17,466 nucleotides of DNA. It comes from M0108 sp937862735. GTDB lineage: Bacteria > Pseudomonadota > Gammaproteobacteria > Chromatiales > Chromatiaceae. Below, one piece after another: positions 1 to 8,800 of this stretch. Position 1 is the first letter of the stretch, and each line of letters opens with the position of its first letter. The position numbers and the translations under genes were made by a program. Under the pieces are notes generated by a model. That model searched no databases. It saw only the letters and a program-made list of their open reading frames with translations, and was not told the origin of the DNA. The stretch is from positions 1 to 17,466 of the forward strand of contig CALMDH010000207.1 of the NCBI GenBank assembly GCA_937862735.1, in the 5' to 3' direction.

Positions 1-1490
1 TGCAGGCTGTTGCGTAGCAGGTTGCGAAACAGTTGGGACAGCCGCTGGCCATCGCCATGCAGGCGAAGATCAGGGCCGGAATGTTGGCTGAGGTGGTGGT
101 CGGGGCTGTTCCCGTGCTCGCCAGGGGGCGCCGGTCTGGCATCCTGATCAGCGGGATGCCCCCGCCAGGGGAGGAACCCTCCCGACTGCGGTGACCGGTC
201 ATCCAGACACAGGCCAATGCCCGCGGCGGCGAAGCGGGGCTGGAAGGTCTCCAGGTCCGCCTCCAGGACCTCCAGGGGATTCAGATTCGTCTTGCGGTAG
301 CTGAGGGCGCCGAGGTCCGTCATGGACAGCTCATGCAGGTCCTCCACCAGACGCCCCAGGCGCAGGGTGTCGGCATGGAGGGCGGCGAGGGTGCGGGCAT
401 CGAGGGGCCGGACGCCGTCCTGGGCGGCCTCGATTTCGGCCTGGAGCAGGGCCAGGGGGGTGCGCAACTCGTGGGCGATGTCGGCCACCCAGCGGCGCCG
501 GGCCTGTTCGTTGTCCTCCAGGGCCTGGGCTAGGGCGTTGAGGTCGCGGCCCAGGCGACCCAGTTCGTCGTCGCCCTGGCTGGCAGCGCGGGCGGCATAG
601 TCGCCGGAGGCCAGGCGGCGGGCGGTGTCCTGGAAGGCGCGCACCGGCCGGGTGAGGCGGTGGGCAAGGGGGAAGGCGAAGAGGGCGGAGAGCAGGACCA
701 TGGCTAGGGCGATGAGCAACAGGGCCTGGCCCTGGCTTTCCTTGAACTGCAGCTCGCTGGATTCGGGCAGGTAGGGGCCGGGGATCAAGGCTAGTTCGCC
801 GATGCGCTCTCCGTCCAGGCGCAGGGGGTAGCGCGGGGCGCCGGGCAGCAGCTCGGGTTGGGCCTGGATGGGCTTGCCCTCGGCGTCGAGCAGCATGAGG
901 CGGAAGGAGAAGAACAGGGGCCGACCGCCGGGGCGGCGGGCCTCTTGCACCAGGCTAGTGGGGGGCCAGATACCGGGTTCCCCGTCGCGGAACCGCATCA
1001 AGTGGTCGCGAAACCGCGCGGGACCACCGGGGCCAACCTCCGGGGCCGCGCCCCGGGAGCCGTCGGGGCCGTGACGGGGACCGCCCATCATCCGGCCCCA
1101 GCCCCAACCCATACCGCCCATGCCGCTCATGCTATCCATGCGTCCTGGACCGCTGGCCCCATCAGCGCTGGGACGGCCCATCAGGGCGTCCATCATGCCC
1201 CGGGTCTGGGGGCCTTGCCCGGGATAGGGGGGCGTCCGGGCGTAGTCGGTGAGGATGCCGATCCAGATGCCCTTGTCCGCGGCAATCTGCTGCCAGCCGC
1301 TATCGGCTTTATAACGCTCCACCAGGCGCTCGGCGATCTGTTCCAGCCGCTCTTGCTGGCGGATCTCGGCAAATTCCACCAGGCCGTTGTTGAAGGACCA
1401 ACTCATGAAGGCGTGCATCCCTGCCACCGCTAGGGAGCCGGCGGTGAGCAGGGTGAGGAAGAGCTTGGTGCGGATGGAGAGACTGACCAT
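1..1490 (-). CDS. baeS: BaeS-like envelope-stress sensor histidine kinase (3' end outside the window)
   Basis: I translated this frame by hand from the ATG at 1490; it stays open for 496 codons to the left edge. In order: an N-terminal membrane segment (about residues 9-29), a periplasmic sensor region (30-250), a second membrane segment (256-276), a HAMP domain with RLTRPVRAF (278-286), and a HisKA H-box ADIAHELRTPL with phospho-acceptor His340. The start of the ATP-binding N-box (FRNLLRNSL, 488-496) is the last thing visible; the rest of the ATPase domain lies outside. The stretches AQDGVRP and EDLHELSMTDLGALSY match BaeS of E. coli closely, hence the symbol. BaeS senses envelope damage and phosphorylates BaeR; a regulator gene would be expected just left of the window. 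Two segments are unusual: a Met/Gly-rich periplasmic stretch (98-136) and a Pro/His/Gly-rich stretch of about 40 residues (433-473) between HisKA and the N-box. The true signal is unknown. Confidence 0.9.
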   Translation of the reverse strand, partial: MVSLSIRTKLFLTLLTAGSLAVAGMHAFMSWSFNNGLVEFAEIRQQERLEQIAERLVERYKADSGWQQIAADKGIWIGILTDYARTPPYPGQGPQTRGMMDALMGRPSADGASGPGRMDSMSGMGGMGWGWGRMMGGPRHGPDGSRGAAPEVGPGGPARFRDHLMRFRDGEPGIWPPTSLVQEARRPGGRPLFFSFRLMLLDAEGKPIQAQPELLPGAPRYPLRLDGERIGELALIPGPYLPESSELQFKESQGQALLLIALAMVLLSALFAFPLAHRLTRPVRAFQDTARRLASGDYAARAASQGDDELGRLGRDLNALAQALEDNEQARRRWVADIAHELRTPLALLQAEIEAAQDGVRPLDARTLAALHADTLRLGRLVEDLHELSMTDLGALSYRKTNLNPLEVLEADLETFQPRFAAAGIGLCLDDRSPQSGGFLPWRGHPADQDARPAPPGEHGNSPDHHLSQHSGPDLRLHGDGQRLSQLFRNLLRNSL

Positions 1491-1670
1491 GGCGCCATTA
1501 TCGGCGGTGAGGGTGCAGGAAGTATGAAAAGCGCAGAGGCACGCTAACGCGAATGGTGGGGTGTGGACGGCTTTGGTTGCGGAGAGCGGGATAGATGAGA
1601 GCAAGGCGAGATAGGTTTTCCCAGGGGTTCAAATGCCAGGCACTCCCAGGGGTGGCCTCTTGTGGGCGGC
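1491..1670. other. Intergenic gap between mobA and the sensor kinase gene
   Basis: These 180 bases separate the mobA stop from the kinase ATG. I see no strong Shine-Dalgarno sequence before the kinase start and no hairpin followed by a T-run. A kinase promoter could lie here, but no clear -35/-10 pair is visible, so readthrough from mobA is also possible. Confidence 0.5.
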
Positions 1671-2492
1671 TTACCTTTGGGTTGCGGCAATGCCCTGGAA
1701 AGCCGCTATGGAGCAAGCAGGTACGGCGGGGAGGAGGGCTTCCAGGCGGTGGATATCCTCCAGGGAGTTGAGGTTGAGGAAAGCCTCGGGGCAATCGCTG
1801 AAGTCGGCGATGGTGGGACGGTGACGGGCCTGCCAGGTCTCCAGGCGGCGCTCGCCGGCGGCCAGGTAGGTAAGCAGGTCAGGGAGCAGGGCCCGGGATA
1901 GCAGGGCGTGGACCGGTTGCCGCCGTGCTCCGTCCCAGGCGACGGCGAGGTCGCTTCGGGCGGGGGTGCTAAGGACGGTATTAGAAAGTGGTTTGTTGGG
2001 AAGTGGGTTATTGGTTGGTGAGGTGGTACTTTGGGCCCTATCGCCAGGAGCAGCGGCGATGTCAGCGATGTCGGCGAGGTTGCCGGAGCCGGCCATGCCG
2101 CCGAGGCCGTCGGGGCCGTGAACGAGGGCCGCCGCCAACCGAGAGGCCAGATCGGCAGGGGCCAGGGGGGCATCGCAGGGCAGGGTCAGCAGCCAGGGGG
2201 TCTCCATCTGGGTCATGGCGGCGGCGATACCCGCCAGGGGACCTTGAAAGCCGGCCAGGTCGGCGCCGCCGGCTTCATCACCGATCACCGGATGGCCGAA
2301 GGCGGCGTAGGCCGCCTGGTTGCGGTTGGCGCTGATGAGGATGCGCCCGACCTGGGGAGCCAGGGCGGCGATGACCCAGGCGATGAGGGGCCGACCGGCC
2401 AGGGGGATGAGCCCCTTGTCCTCGCCCCCCATGCGCCGGGCGCGGCCACCGGCGAGGATCAGACCAGTGATGGAGTTTCGCGTGAGCGGCAT
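1671..2492 (-). CDS. mobA: Molybdenum cofactor guanylyltransferase MobA
   Basis: MobA joins GMP from GTP to Mo-molybdopterin in the cytoplasm, making the guanine dinucleotide cofactor of DMSO-reductase-family enzymes. The nucleotidyltransferase signature GLILAGG at residues 10-16 leads to RRMGGEDKGL (19-28) with Lys26. A second motif, LLTLPCDAPL (101-110), carries the metal-binding Asp107. The C-terminal FLNLNSLEDIHRL (238-250) is the usual end of the family. I chose the ATG at 2492 because it leaves nine residues before the motif, as in known MobA proteins; an upstream ATG at 2531 would add 13 residues. At 273 residues the protein is longer than the roughly 195 of E. coli MobA. The extra length comes mainly from a low-complexity insert (about 129-180) with a pentapeptide repeat, plus a tail of about 20 residues. 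It lies about 90 bases after bcsG on the same strand, and a functional link to cellulose is not evident. Confidence 0.9.
   Translation of the reverse strand: MPLTRNSITGLILAGGRARRMGGEDKGLIPLAGRPLIAWVIAALAPQVGRILISANRNQAAYAAFGHPVIGDEAGGADLAGFQGPLAGIAAAMTQMETPWLLTLPCDAPLAPADLASRLAAALVHGPDGLGGMAGSGNLADIADIAAAPGDRAQSTTSPTNNPLPNKPLSNTVLSTPARSDLAVAWDGARRQPVHALLSRALLPDLLTYLAAGERRLETWQARHRPTIADFSDCPEAFLNLNSLEDIHRLEALLPAVPACSIAAFQGIAATQR
1971..2015 (-). repeat. Three imperfect 15-base tandem units inside mobA
   Basis: Read on the minus strand, three consecutive 15-base units encode TNNPL, PNKPL and SNTVL (residues 160-174). The first two units share 11 of 15 bases and the third is more diverged. They sit in the insert that makes this MobA longer than usual. 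This looks like a local duplication in a surface loop, since the frame is kept. Confidence 0.55.
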
Positions 2493-2581
2493 GGCCTGAA
2501 GGGGAAAGGCACTTCGCGTTGTTCTCGTCATGTTGGGCGGGCCCGGTCACCGAGCGTTTACCAACCAGGCGCCAGGAACCG

Positions 2582-4258
2582 TTAGCGGCTTCCCGCCATG
2601 TAGGGAGTCCATGGGTCCTTGCCCTGACGCCAGACATAGCCGTTGTCATAAGCCATGACCGTGGCGTCCTCGTTTTCGGAGACGAACTGGGTCTGGGGCA
2701 GGTCCCGCAGGTAGGTTTCGGGCCGATAATCCGCGTTGACGAAGGGGTTGTTGTTGATCATCCCGCCGATGACATGGGACATGGCCAGATAACTGGTCGG
2801 TTCGGTGATCCTGATGGGGGCGCTGGGGCGGGACACGCCCGGTCCGATGACGCGGATGCCAAGGGGTACCAGGGTGATGGCGGGGCTGGGTATTTCCCGC
2901 AGACCGGGGAATTGCATGCGGTCACCCTCCAACGCCGCCCCATGTTCCGACGCGACCACGACGATGGTGCGTCGGCCCGAGGATTCGAGCCGGTCGAAAA
3001 AGCGCACCACGCCGTCCAGCAGAGTAGTGGCGCGCTTGCCATAGGTTTTCAGACTGTCGCGGGAGGCGCCGGGCTCGTTGAGGTAGTTGCCATCGTGCAG
3101 GGATACGGTGTTGTAAAACAGTGCGGTCGGTTTTTTGCCGCCAGGGGGTTGGTTTTCCATCCAGCGCGCCAGGACGGCATAGTCATCGAAGATGGGGCTG
3201 TCGTCGAAGCTCCGTTGGGTGATGGGCAAGTCCACCAGCGATAAAGCCGAACGATTCTGGATGTCGTATTGCTGTTGGACGATTTGCAGAAATTCGTAGA
3301 AGTGGCCATCGTGATTCATCGCCAACTCCGACTCGAAACCGGCGTACGCCAGTTGCTTCATTAGGTAGCAGCCCGGATTCGCTGGGGAATAGAGTGCCTG
3401 GTGTGATGTTTGACCACAAGTGGCGCGTAGGAAGCGGATGGCCGCGGGTCCGCTGTAGGATGCGGCTGAATTGAAGCGGGTAAAAAGCAGGTCAAGACGT
3501 TGCCAGATGGGGTGTTGTTCCAGGCCTGCTACCCGAATGTCGTCCCAGGAGAGGGAACAAATATGCAAAAAAACGATATCGAACGGCTGGGATGCGTCCG
3601 CGGCTGGGACAAAGGTTACCTTGCGGCGTGCCTCGCTGGCGAAAAAATCCGCGAGTAGCTTATCGAAATCCACCGCCTCTGTCGGGCGGGCACTTGGGCT
3701 GGAACTGGTGGTGGGGTTCGTGGTTGGTTCTTGCGTTTTAACCGTGACTTCCGCCAGTTCAGGATGGGCGATGTTCCGGGATGAATAATTTTGAGTTACC
3801 AGGGGCAACAAAAGCAATGCGGTCAAGCAAGCAATGACCATGCCACCAATTCGCACCCATTGTCTGAGGAATTCGATCAGGGCCCATAAGATCAGGAAGC
3901 CCGCCAGCAGGCGGAAGTCGATAATTCGTCCGGATAATTCCAGTAGGTATTCCTGGCTGAACGACAGGATCTCTGGCAATCGCTTGACGAATTGTCGGAA
4001 GGGGGGCAGGAAAGAGTCGTAATAAAGCAGAACGACCGCCAGGGGAAGGGCGATCAGCCTCTGGAGCCAACGCCTTAGCCTGCCCCGTGATGGAGCGGCA
4101 ACGAAAACGGCGAACAGTAAATTTTCCAGCGCGTGAAAGCCGATATAACCGTACCAGTAGAGGAGTAACTTGCCAATAAAATAGGTGCTCCATCCCCCCA
4201 GGCTCCAAACACGGGAATGATGATGCTGTGGGGTGGCGAAGGGGGGTGGTTCAGACAT
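2582..4258 (-). CDS. bcsG: Cellulose phosphoethanolamine transferase BcsG
   Basis: BcsG is an inner-membrane enzyme that moves phosphoethanolamine from phospholipid to glucose O6 of the emerging cellulose, giving pEtN-cellulose. From the ATG at 4258 the protein has 558 residues, nearly the length of E. coli BcsG (559). Several hydrophobic helices fill roughly residues 22-155. A Ser/Thr/Pro-rich linker (about 173-193) leads to a periplasmic alkaline-phosphatase-like domain. Zinc and catalytic residues known from E. coli have counterparts: Cys234 in HICSLSWDD, the nucleophile Ser269 in SYSGPAA (35 residues after the Cys, as in E. coli), and Glu438-His439 in VVASEHG. The start overlaps the bcsE stop by 8 bases, which suggests translational coupling. 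An upstream in-frame ATG at 4369 would add 37 residues without resemblance to the family and overlap bcsE deeply. No bcsF gene lies between bcsE and bcsG. Confidence 0.95.
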   Translation of the reverse strand: MSEPPPFATPQHHHSRVWSLGGWSTYFIGKLLLYWYGYIGFHALENLLFAVFVAAPSRGRLRRWLQRLIALPLAVVLLYYDSFLPPFRQFVKRLPEILSFSQEYLLELSGRIIDFRLLAGFLILWALIEFLRQWVRIGGMVIACLTALLLLPLVTQNYSSRNIAHPELAEVTVKTQEPTTNPTTSSSPSARPTEAVDFDKLLADFFASEARRKVTFVPAADASQPFDIVFLHICSLSWDDIRVAGLEQHPIWQRLDLLFTRFNSAASYSGPAAIRFLRATCGQTSHQALYSPANPGCYLMKQLAYAGFESELAMNHDGHFYEFLQIVQQQYDIQNRSALSLVDLPITQRSFDDSPIFDDYAVLARWMENQPPGGKKPTALFYNTVSLHDGNYLNEPGASRDSLKTYGKRATTLLDGVVRFFDRLESSGRRTIVVVASEHGAALEGDRMQFPGLREIPSPAITLVPLGIRVIGPGVSRPSAPIRITEPTSYLAMSHVIGGMINNNPFVNADYRPETYLRDLPQTQFVSENEDATVMAYDNGYVWRQGKDPWTPYMAGSR

Positions 4259-5825
4259 TGGGGCGGATTTTGTAGGGATGTCGTATCGCCGGAGGGGAAG
4301 CCGTCCGGTCCAAGTGCGGTGCTTCAAGGAGGATATTCGCGGCGAGGGTGCCATACCCGGCGGGGACATTCAGCTCATCTTTATAGTCGGGAACGACGCT
4401 GGTATTCAGGATATGGGCCAGATCATTCAAGCCATGCTCGATGGTGGTGGGGATGGAAAAGTGCAACTGCCCTTCAAACAATATATCGATGGGCAGGGAA
4501 AAGATGTGGCCGAGGGCGAGATCCACGTCGCCTTCCCGGCAGGCAAATAAAAAGACGTAGAGACTGTCCGGGATAGCCGTGCAGATATCCCCTTTGCGCT
4601 TGATAGCGCAGGCCCGCAGGGCATCCAATGCCGTCATGTCAGGGGCGAGGGGTAAACGCACCAGGATGCTCTGAATGGAGAGGGCATTCACCGAGGCTAA
4701 GTCCCGCCGGCACTCGAGCAAAAAGTCTGGCGCGGGTAGATAACCCGTATGGAGTGAATAGGGGATGACTAACTTGCTGATTTCATCAAAGTGTTCGTAA
4801 AGGAGCTTGGGAACCCGCTGACCGCGGCTGCTGTTGATCGTGCTCAGGAGGCGGGAAAAACTGGTTTTGGCCGGTATTATTTGGTTGACGCCAATCTCGT
4901 AGAGCAGGGTTTCTTGCGGATAACGCATGTGGGTACCGAGTTCACGCACCAGAATCCGCAGGGTTGTCCCCTTTTCCTTGCGTACCTTGAATATCCAGCG
5001 GGCCAGTTCCTCGAAGGTCATATGGGTTTCCCAATGAACGACCACCGCCGCCCCGACGGCGTTGGCGATCAATGGCTCCAGGTCGGCCAGATCCTCCGCC
5101 ACGCGCCAGTTCTCCGGGGGGGGGGCGTTTTTCAGGACCGCCCGGGTGGCGTGGACTATGTCGGCATCCACGACCAATCCGGGGAACAGGTCAGCGCAAG
5201 GCGTGTCCAGCGCTTTGACCACCCTCAGGTTGCCGTCGGGGGCGATATCCAGCAACCAGCGACAGTTCACACTGAGGCCCTTCGGGCTGAACCAGTGGTG
5301 AAGGGTCCAGACGATCGCGGTTCCCTCTTGCTTGAGATGGGTCAGGCCTGCCAGGCGGTCACGTTGGATCAGGAGTTGCGACAGACGTTCCGGTCCCATG
5401 TTCTGGTAATCGAACAGCAGCAGCAGGGTGCGGCTGGAGTGGAGGCTGATGGGAACCGAGCCCATCCATCCCCAGAGTTGTTCTGCCCCCGCGACGATGA
5501 CGAGGGCGTTCGCGGGGACCCGCAGTTTTTCCAGTTCCTCCACAAGTTTCAGAAGGGAGTTCCTGGCGCGCTGACGGGTGCGAAACACCTTGAGCCGACC
5601 GGCCTGTGATTTGGCCAGTGCCTGGCGGGTCAAGGGGTTCCGGGCCAAAAACAAGGATTCAGGATCGTCGGTGGCGATGTAATAACCCAGTGATTCCGGC
5701 TGGACCAGCGTACCCAGGCTAAGGGCACGGATGAGGTCGGGGGTTTCATGGATGACGCCGTACCACCGACCTGGAAGCATGCCATCCGCCCCCTCGAGGT
5801 CCTCGATGCCAATCCGCGGGTTCAT
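4251..5825 (-). CDS. bcsE: c-di-GMP-binding cellulose regulator BcsE
   Basis: BcsE is a cytoplasmic c-di-GMP receptor that associates with BcsR, BcsQ and the synthase and raises cellulose output. The 524 residues compare with 523 in E. coli. The family has a degenerate N-terminal domain followed by receiver-like and GGDEF-like domains. The latter keeps an RxxD c-di-GMP site here, Arg430-Glu-Gly-Asp433 in FACREGDVDLAL. The receiver-like domain aligns as ILVRELGTHMRYPQETLLYE; where E. coli has RATD this protein has RYPQ (301-304), so that Asp is missing. The start lies 2 bases after the bcsC stop, so it is part of the same operon. Codons near residues 234-238 include a run of ten C on the coding strand. 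In E. coli bcsE heads a separate divergent operon with bcsF and bcsG; here it is co-directional with the synthase genes. Confidence 0.93.
   Translation of the reverse strand: MNPRIGIEDLEGADGMLPGRWYGVIHETPDLIRALSLGTLVQPESLGYYIATDDPESLFLARNPLTRQALAKSQAGRLKVFRTRQRARNSLLKLVEELEKLRVPANALVIVAGAEQLWGWMGSVPISLHSSRTLLLLFDYQNMGPERLSQLLIQRDRLAGLTHLKQEGTAIVWTLHHWFSPKGLSVNCRWLLDIAPDGNLRVVKALDTPCADLFPGLVVDADIVHATRAVLKNAPPPENWRVAEDLADLEPLIANAVGAAVVVHWETHMTFEELARWIFKVRKEKGTTLRILVRELGTHMRYPQETLLYEIGVNQIIPAKTSFSRLLSTINSSRGQRVPKLLYEHFDEISKLVIPYSLHTGYLPAPDFLLECRRDLASVNALSIQSILVRLPLAPDMTALDALRACAIKRKGDICTAIPDSLYVFLFACREGDVDLALGHIFSLPIDILFEGQLHFSIPTTIEHGLNDLAHILNTSVVPDYKDELNVPAGYGTLAANILLEAPHLDRTASPPAIRHPYKIRPNV
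5116..5125. repeat. G10/C10 homopolymer inside bcsE
   Basis: Ten G in a row on the plus strand are ten C in the bcsE coding strand, spanning an Ala-Pro-Pro-Pro stretch (residues 235-238). It is the longest homopolymer I noticed in the window. As written the reading frame of bcsE is intact. Confidence 0.9.
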
Positions 5826-5827
5826 CC

Positions 5828-8800
5828 TTAAAAGTCTCCGTAGGGCGTTAGGGTTTGCGGGAGCCGGGCCAGCGGTTTGCCATAGGCTTCGAAGTCGTAG
5901 CGCAGGTAGAGCATGCCGCGGTTGGGCTCGTAAAAGGGGGAGCGATCGATTCCGATCGAGCCACCGACAAACAGATTAGGGGTTATCTGGTACTCGAAGG
6001 CCCCCCGGATGCCATAACCGGTGCTGTGACTGGAACCTCCTTCATACCAGGGATCGACGCCGGTGTCCGGCTCCAGCCTCTCCGCGTCCGCCTGGAGGTC
6101 GGGGTGGCCGGGGTAATAGGGCGCGTCATCCAGTCGCGACCAGGAGAAGGAGATCCCGGCCCGGAGGATGTAGGCCCAGCGCTTCGTCCGTGCCTCCCAG
6201 GTGACGGGAAATGACAGGGAGGCATAGGATTGGGGACTGTAGTAGCCACCATGTCCAAAGGTGAATTCACCCAGATTCCGCTCGAAGCTCCAGTAGGAGG
6301 CATTGATGCCGAGGGAGAGTTCCCGATCGGGCTCGTTGATCACGCGCCCATAAATGCCGCCCATGAGAATTTTGCGGTCGTTCGTCGGCACGTTGTCGCC
6401 GGTCAAGGCATGCCAGGAAAGGTTCGACCAGAAGCCATAGGTGCCACCTTGGTCGCGGCTGAGATTGAGACGGAGGCCATTGGCGAGAATTCCTCCCCAG
6501 ACTTCGCCGGTACCGGGATCGCGGGTGCCGCCAAAGGTCAGCAGGCTGCTGGTCAGGGGACGACGGGAGGCCGTCAGGCCGTAGGAGAAGGGGCCCACAT
6601 CCCCATCCCAGCGCAGGCCGCCAACCAGATTCTGCACCTCCATGCCGATGGGGGTGGTGCCGAGATCGAAACGCAGTTGTGGGATTTGATAGCCCAGGGC
6701 AAGGGTGAGTCCCGTCGCGGATTGGTCGAGACTGCCCTGGGGACAATTTCCCCACTGGCCACACAGCAGCAGGGTGCCAAAGGTTTCGGCCTCCCCCGGG
6801 TCGTCCAGATCCAGTGAGCCGGCGTCAAAGCTGAGTTCCTCGGCGCGAATGAAGAGGCGACCTCCGGGGCCGAGGGGGACCTGGCCCTCGGCCAGGACCC
6901 CGATCGCCTCCACCGCGGACTTGCCCGGGGTCGCGTTGCGGGTCAGGATATCGAGGGCCAGAACGGCGTTGCCGGGAGGTGTGTCCTGACTGTCCCCTCC
7001 GGCCGGGGTGTCGCCGCGAATGATCCCATCCACCGTTTGCCAGCCTTTGCGGACCTGCTTCTGTAACTCCTCCACGTCGCCGGCTTGCCGTGTCGCCTGT
7101 TGCAGGCGTTCCCGGGCTTGGTCCTGATCGCCGGCCCGGGCCAGGTCAAGCCCTTCCACGATCAGAAGTTCCAGGCTTAGGCGCTGATGGAGTTCCTTCA
7201 TCCCGGGGGTGCGGCTGGCGGCGGGTATGGATTCGAGCGTGGCGATGGCAAGGCGCTTTTCATCCTCGGCGCTCAGATACAGGGCCAGCGCGTAACGCCA
7301 GTCCACATTCCTGGGATACTTGGCTTGTCCCGCCTCTAGTAACTCGCGCCCCCGGGCCACCTGGCCCCGTTCGGCGAGCAGCCGGGCCAGGCGGTAACCG
7401 ATCCAGGGATCTCCGGGGTTCAGCGACCGGGCCTCTTCCAGGTAGCCCTGGGCCTCATCCAGCCGACCGGCTTGCAGCATCGCTTTGGCGGTACTTTGGA
7501 GCATCTCGGCTCGCAGTGCCTGCGCGCGGGTACCCAGGGTCCGCCGCTGGGGGGGCGTCAGCGCCTTCAGGGCTGCCAGCAGCCGTTCATGTTGGTCGGA
7601 TTCAAGCATGAGGGTCAGCAAGCCATTCAAGGCGGAATAATTGGTGGGGTCCTTGCGGAGCGCGCGGCGATACCATTTTTCCGCCCCTGGGATGTCCTTC
7701 CGCTTTGCCGCGATCTGACCCATTATGGCCAGGCCTTGGGCCTCTTCCGGATCAAGGCGCATGGCTTCAGTGACCTTTCGCTCCGCCAGGGTGAGTTTGT
7801 TGGCGCTGATGGCTTGGTCGGTCTGCTGAAGCAACGACCAGTAGCGGGCGGCCTTGATGAGGGCGTGCCATTTTTCGCTGTTGTCCGGGTCGAGTTCCAG
7901 TGCCCGGGTGAACAGGGGCAGGGCATCCCCATGGCGGCTCCTGCGCATCAGGGCGATGCCTTCCTCACCCATCCGCCGGGCGCCGTCCTGTTCGGGTGAC
8001 AAGACAACGGGCACCTCTTCCGTGACTTCCGGCTGGCCACGCATGACCCCCAGCAGTTCCTGAAGCGCCGAATCTCCAGGCTCCAGGAGCAGGTATTCCT
8101 CCAGCAAGGGTGCATTGTCCGGGTGACGTTCCAGGCGCAAAAGGATATTCCGCCAGGTGAGGCGCGCGGCCTTTTGCTGGGCGGGATTATTCGCCAGACG
8201 GCGGACGCGGCTCAACGCCTGGGGTGCGCCATCCGGTTGGCGCGACTCCAGGTCGGCCCAGGCGAGTTGGAAGGCGGTGTTGTCCGGGTCCTGTTCGGCA
8301 ATCTGGCGGAGTTGGTCAAGGGCTTCTGATTTTCTCTCCGGAACCTGCATGATCAGGAACCAATATTCCCAGGCCAGTTCCCCTGGTGGCGGTCCATCCG
8401 GAAAGAGTTCCTGGTAGGACTGCAACGCCAGGTTAAGACGTTCCTGACCGCGGTCGGTTTCCCAGGATTTGTAGGCCATCCTGGCGCGCCGTAACTGGTC
8501 CGGGTCAGAAGCGGTCAAGGTTACAAGGGTGGTCAGCGCCTTGAGTTGGGGGTAATCGGGATGATGGGTGCGCAGGCGAGCGAGGAATGCCTGAGCTTGG
8601 GCAATCTGCCCTTCGGCGATTTCGAGGCGGATGCGCTCTGCCAAGCCCCCGGCATGATCAGGATAGCTGAGCTGGAGTTGGTCCAACGCCTGTCTGGCGT
8701 CCGCCGGACGATGACGGGACTGCCAGAGCCGGGCCTTAGAGAGCAGAAAATCGGCCCCCTCATCGGCCAGGGGGGTCCCGGTGCCCATGACTAAGCCCAT

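Noticed and set aside
858..1433. Plus-strand ORF of 191 codons rich in Ala, Gly, His and Thr
   Set aside because: It is the complement of the BaeS-like kinase gene; its composition is that of a high-GC antisense frame and it matches no family.
2519..3244. Plus-strand ORF of 241 codons
   Set aside because: It lies antisense to bcsG, whose active-site residues are clear on the minus strand.
4791..5609. Plus-strand ORF of 272 codons
   Set aside because: It lies antisense to bcsE; no recognisable motif or ribosome site.
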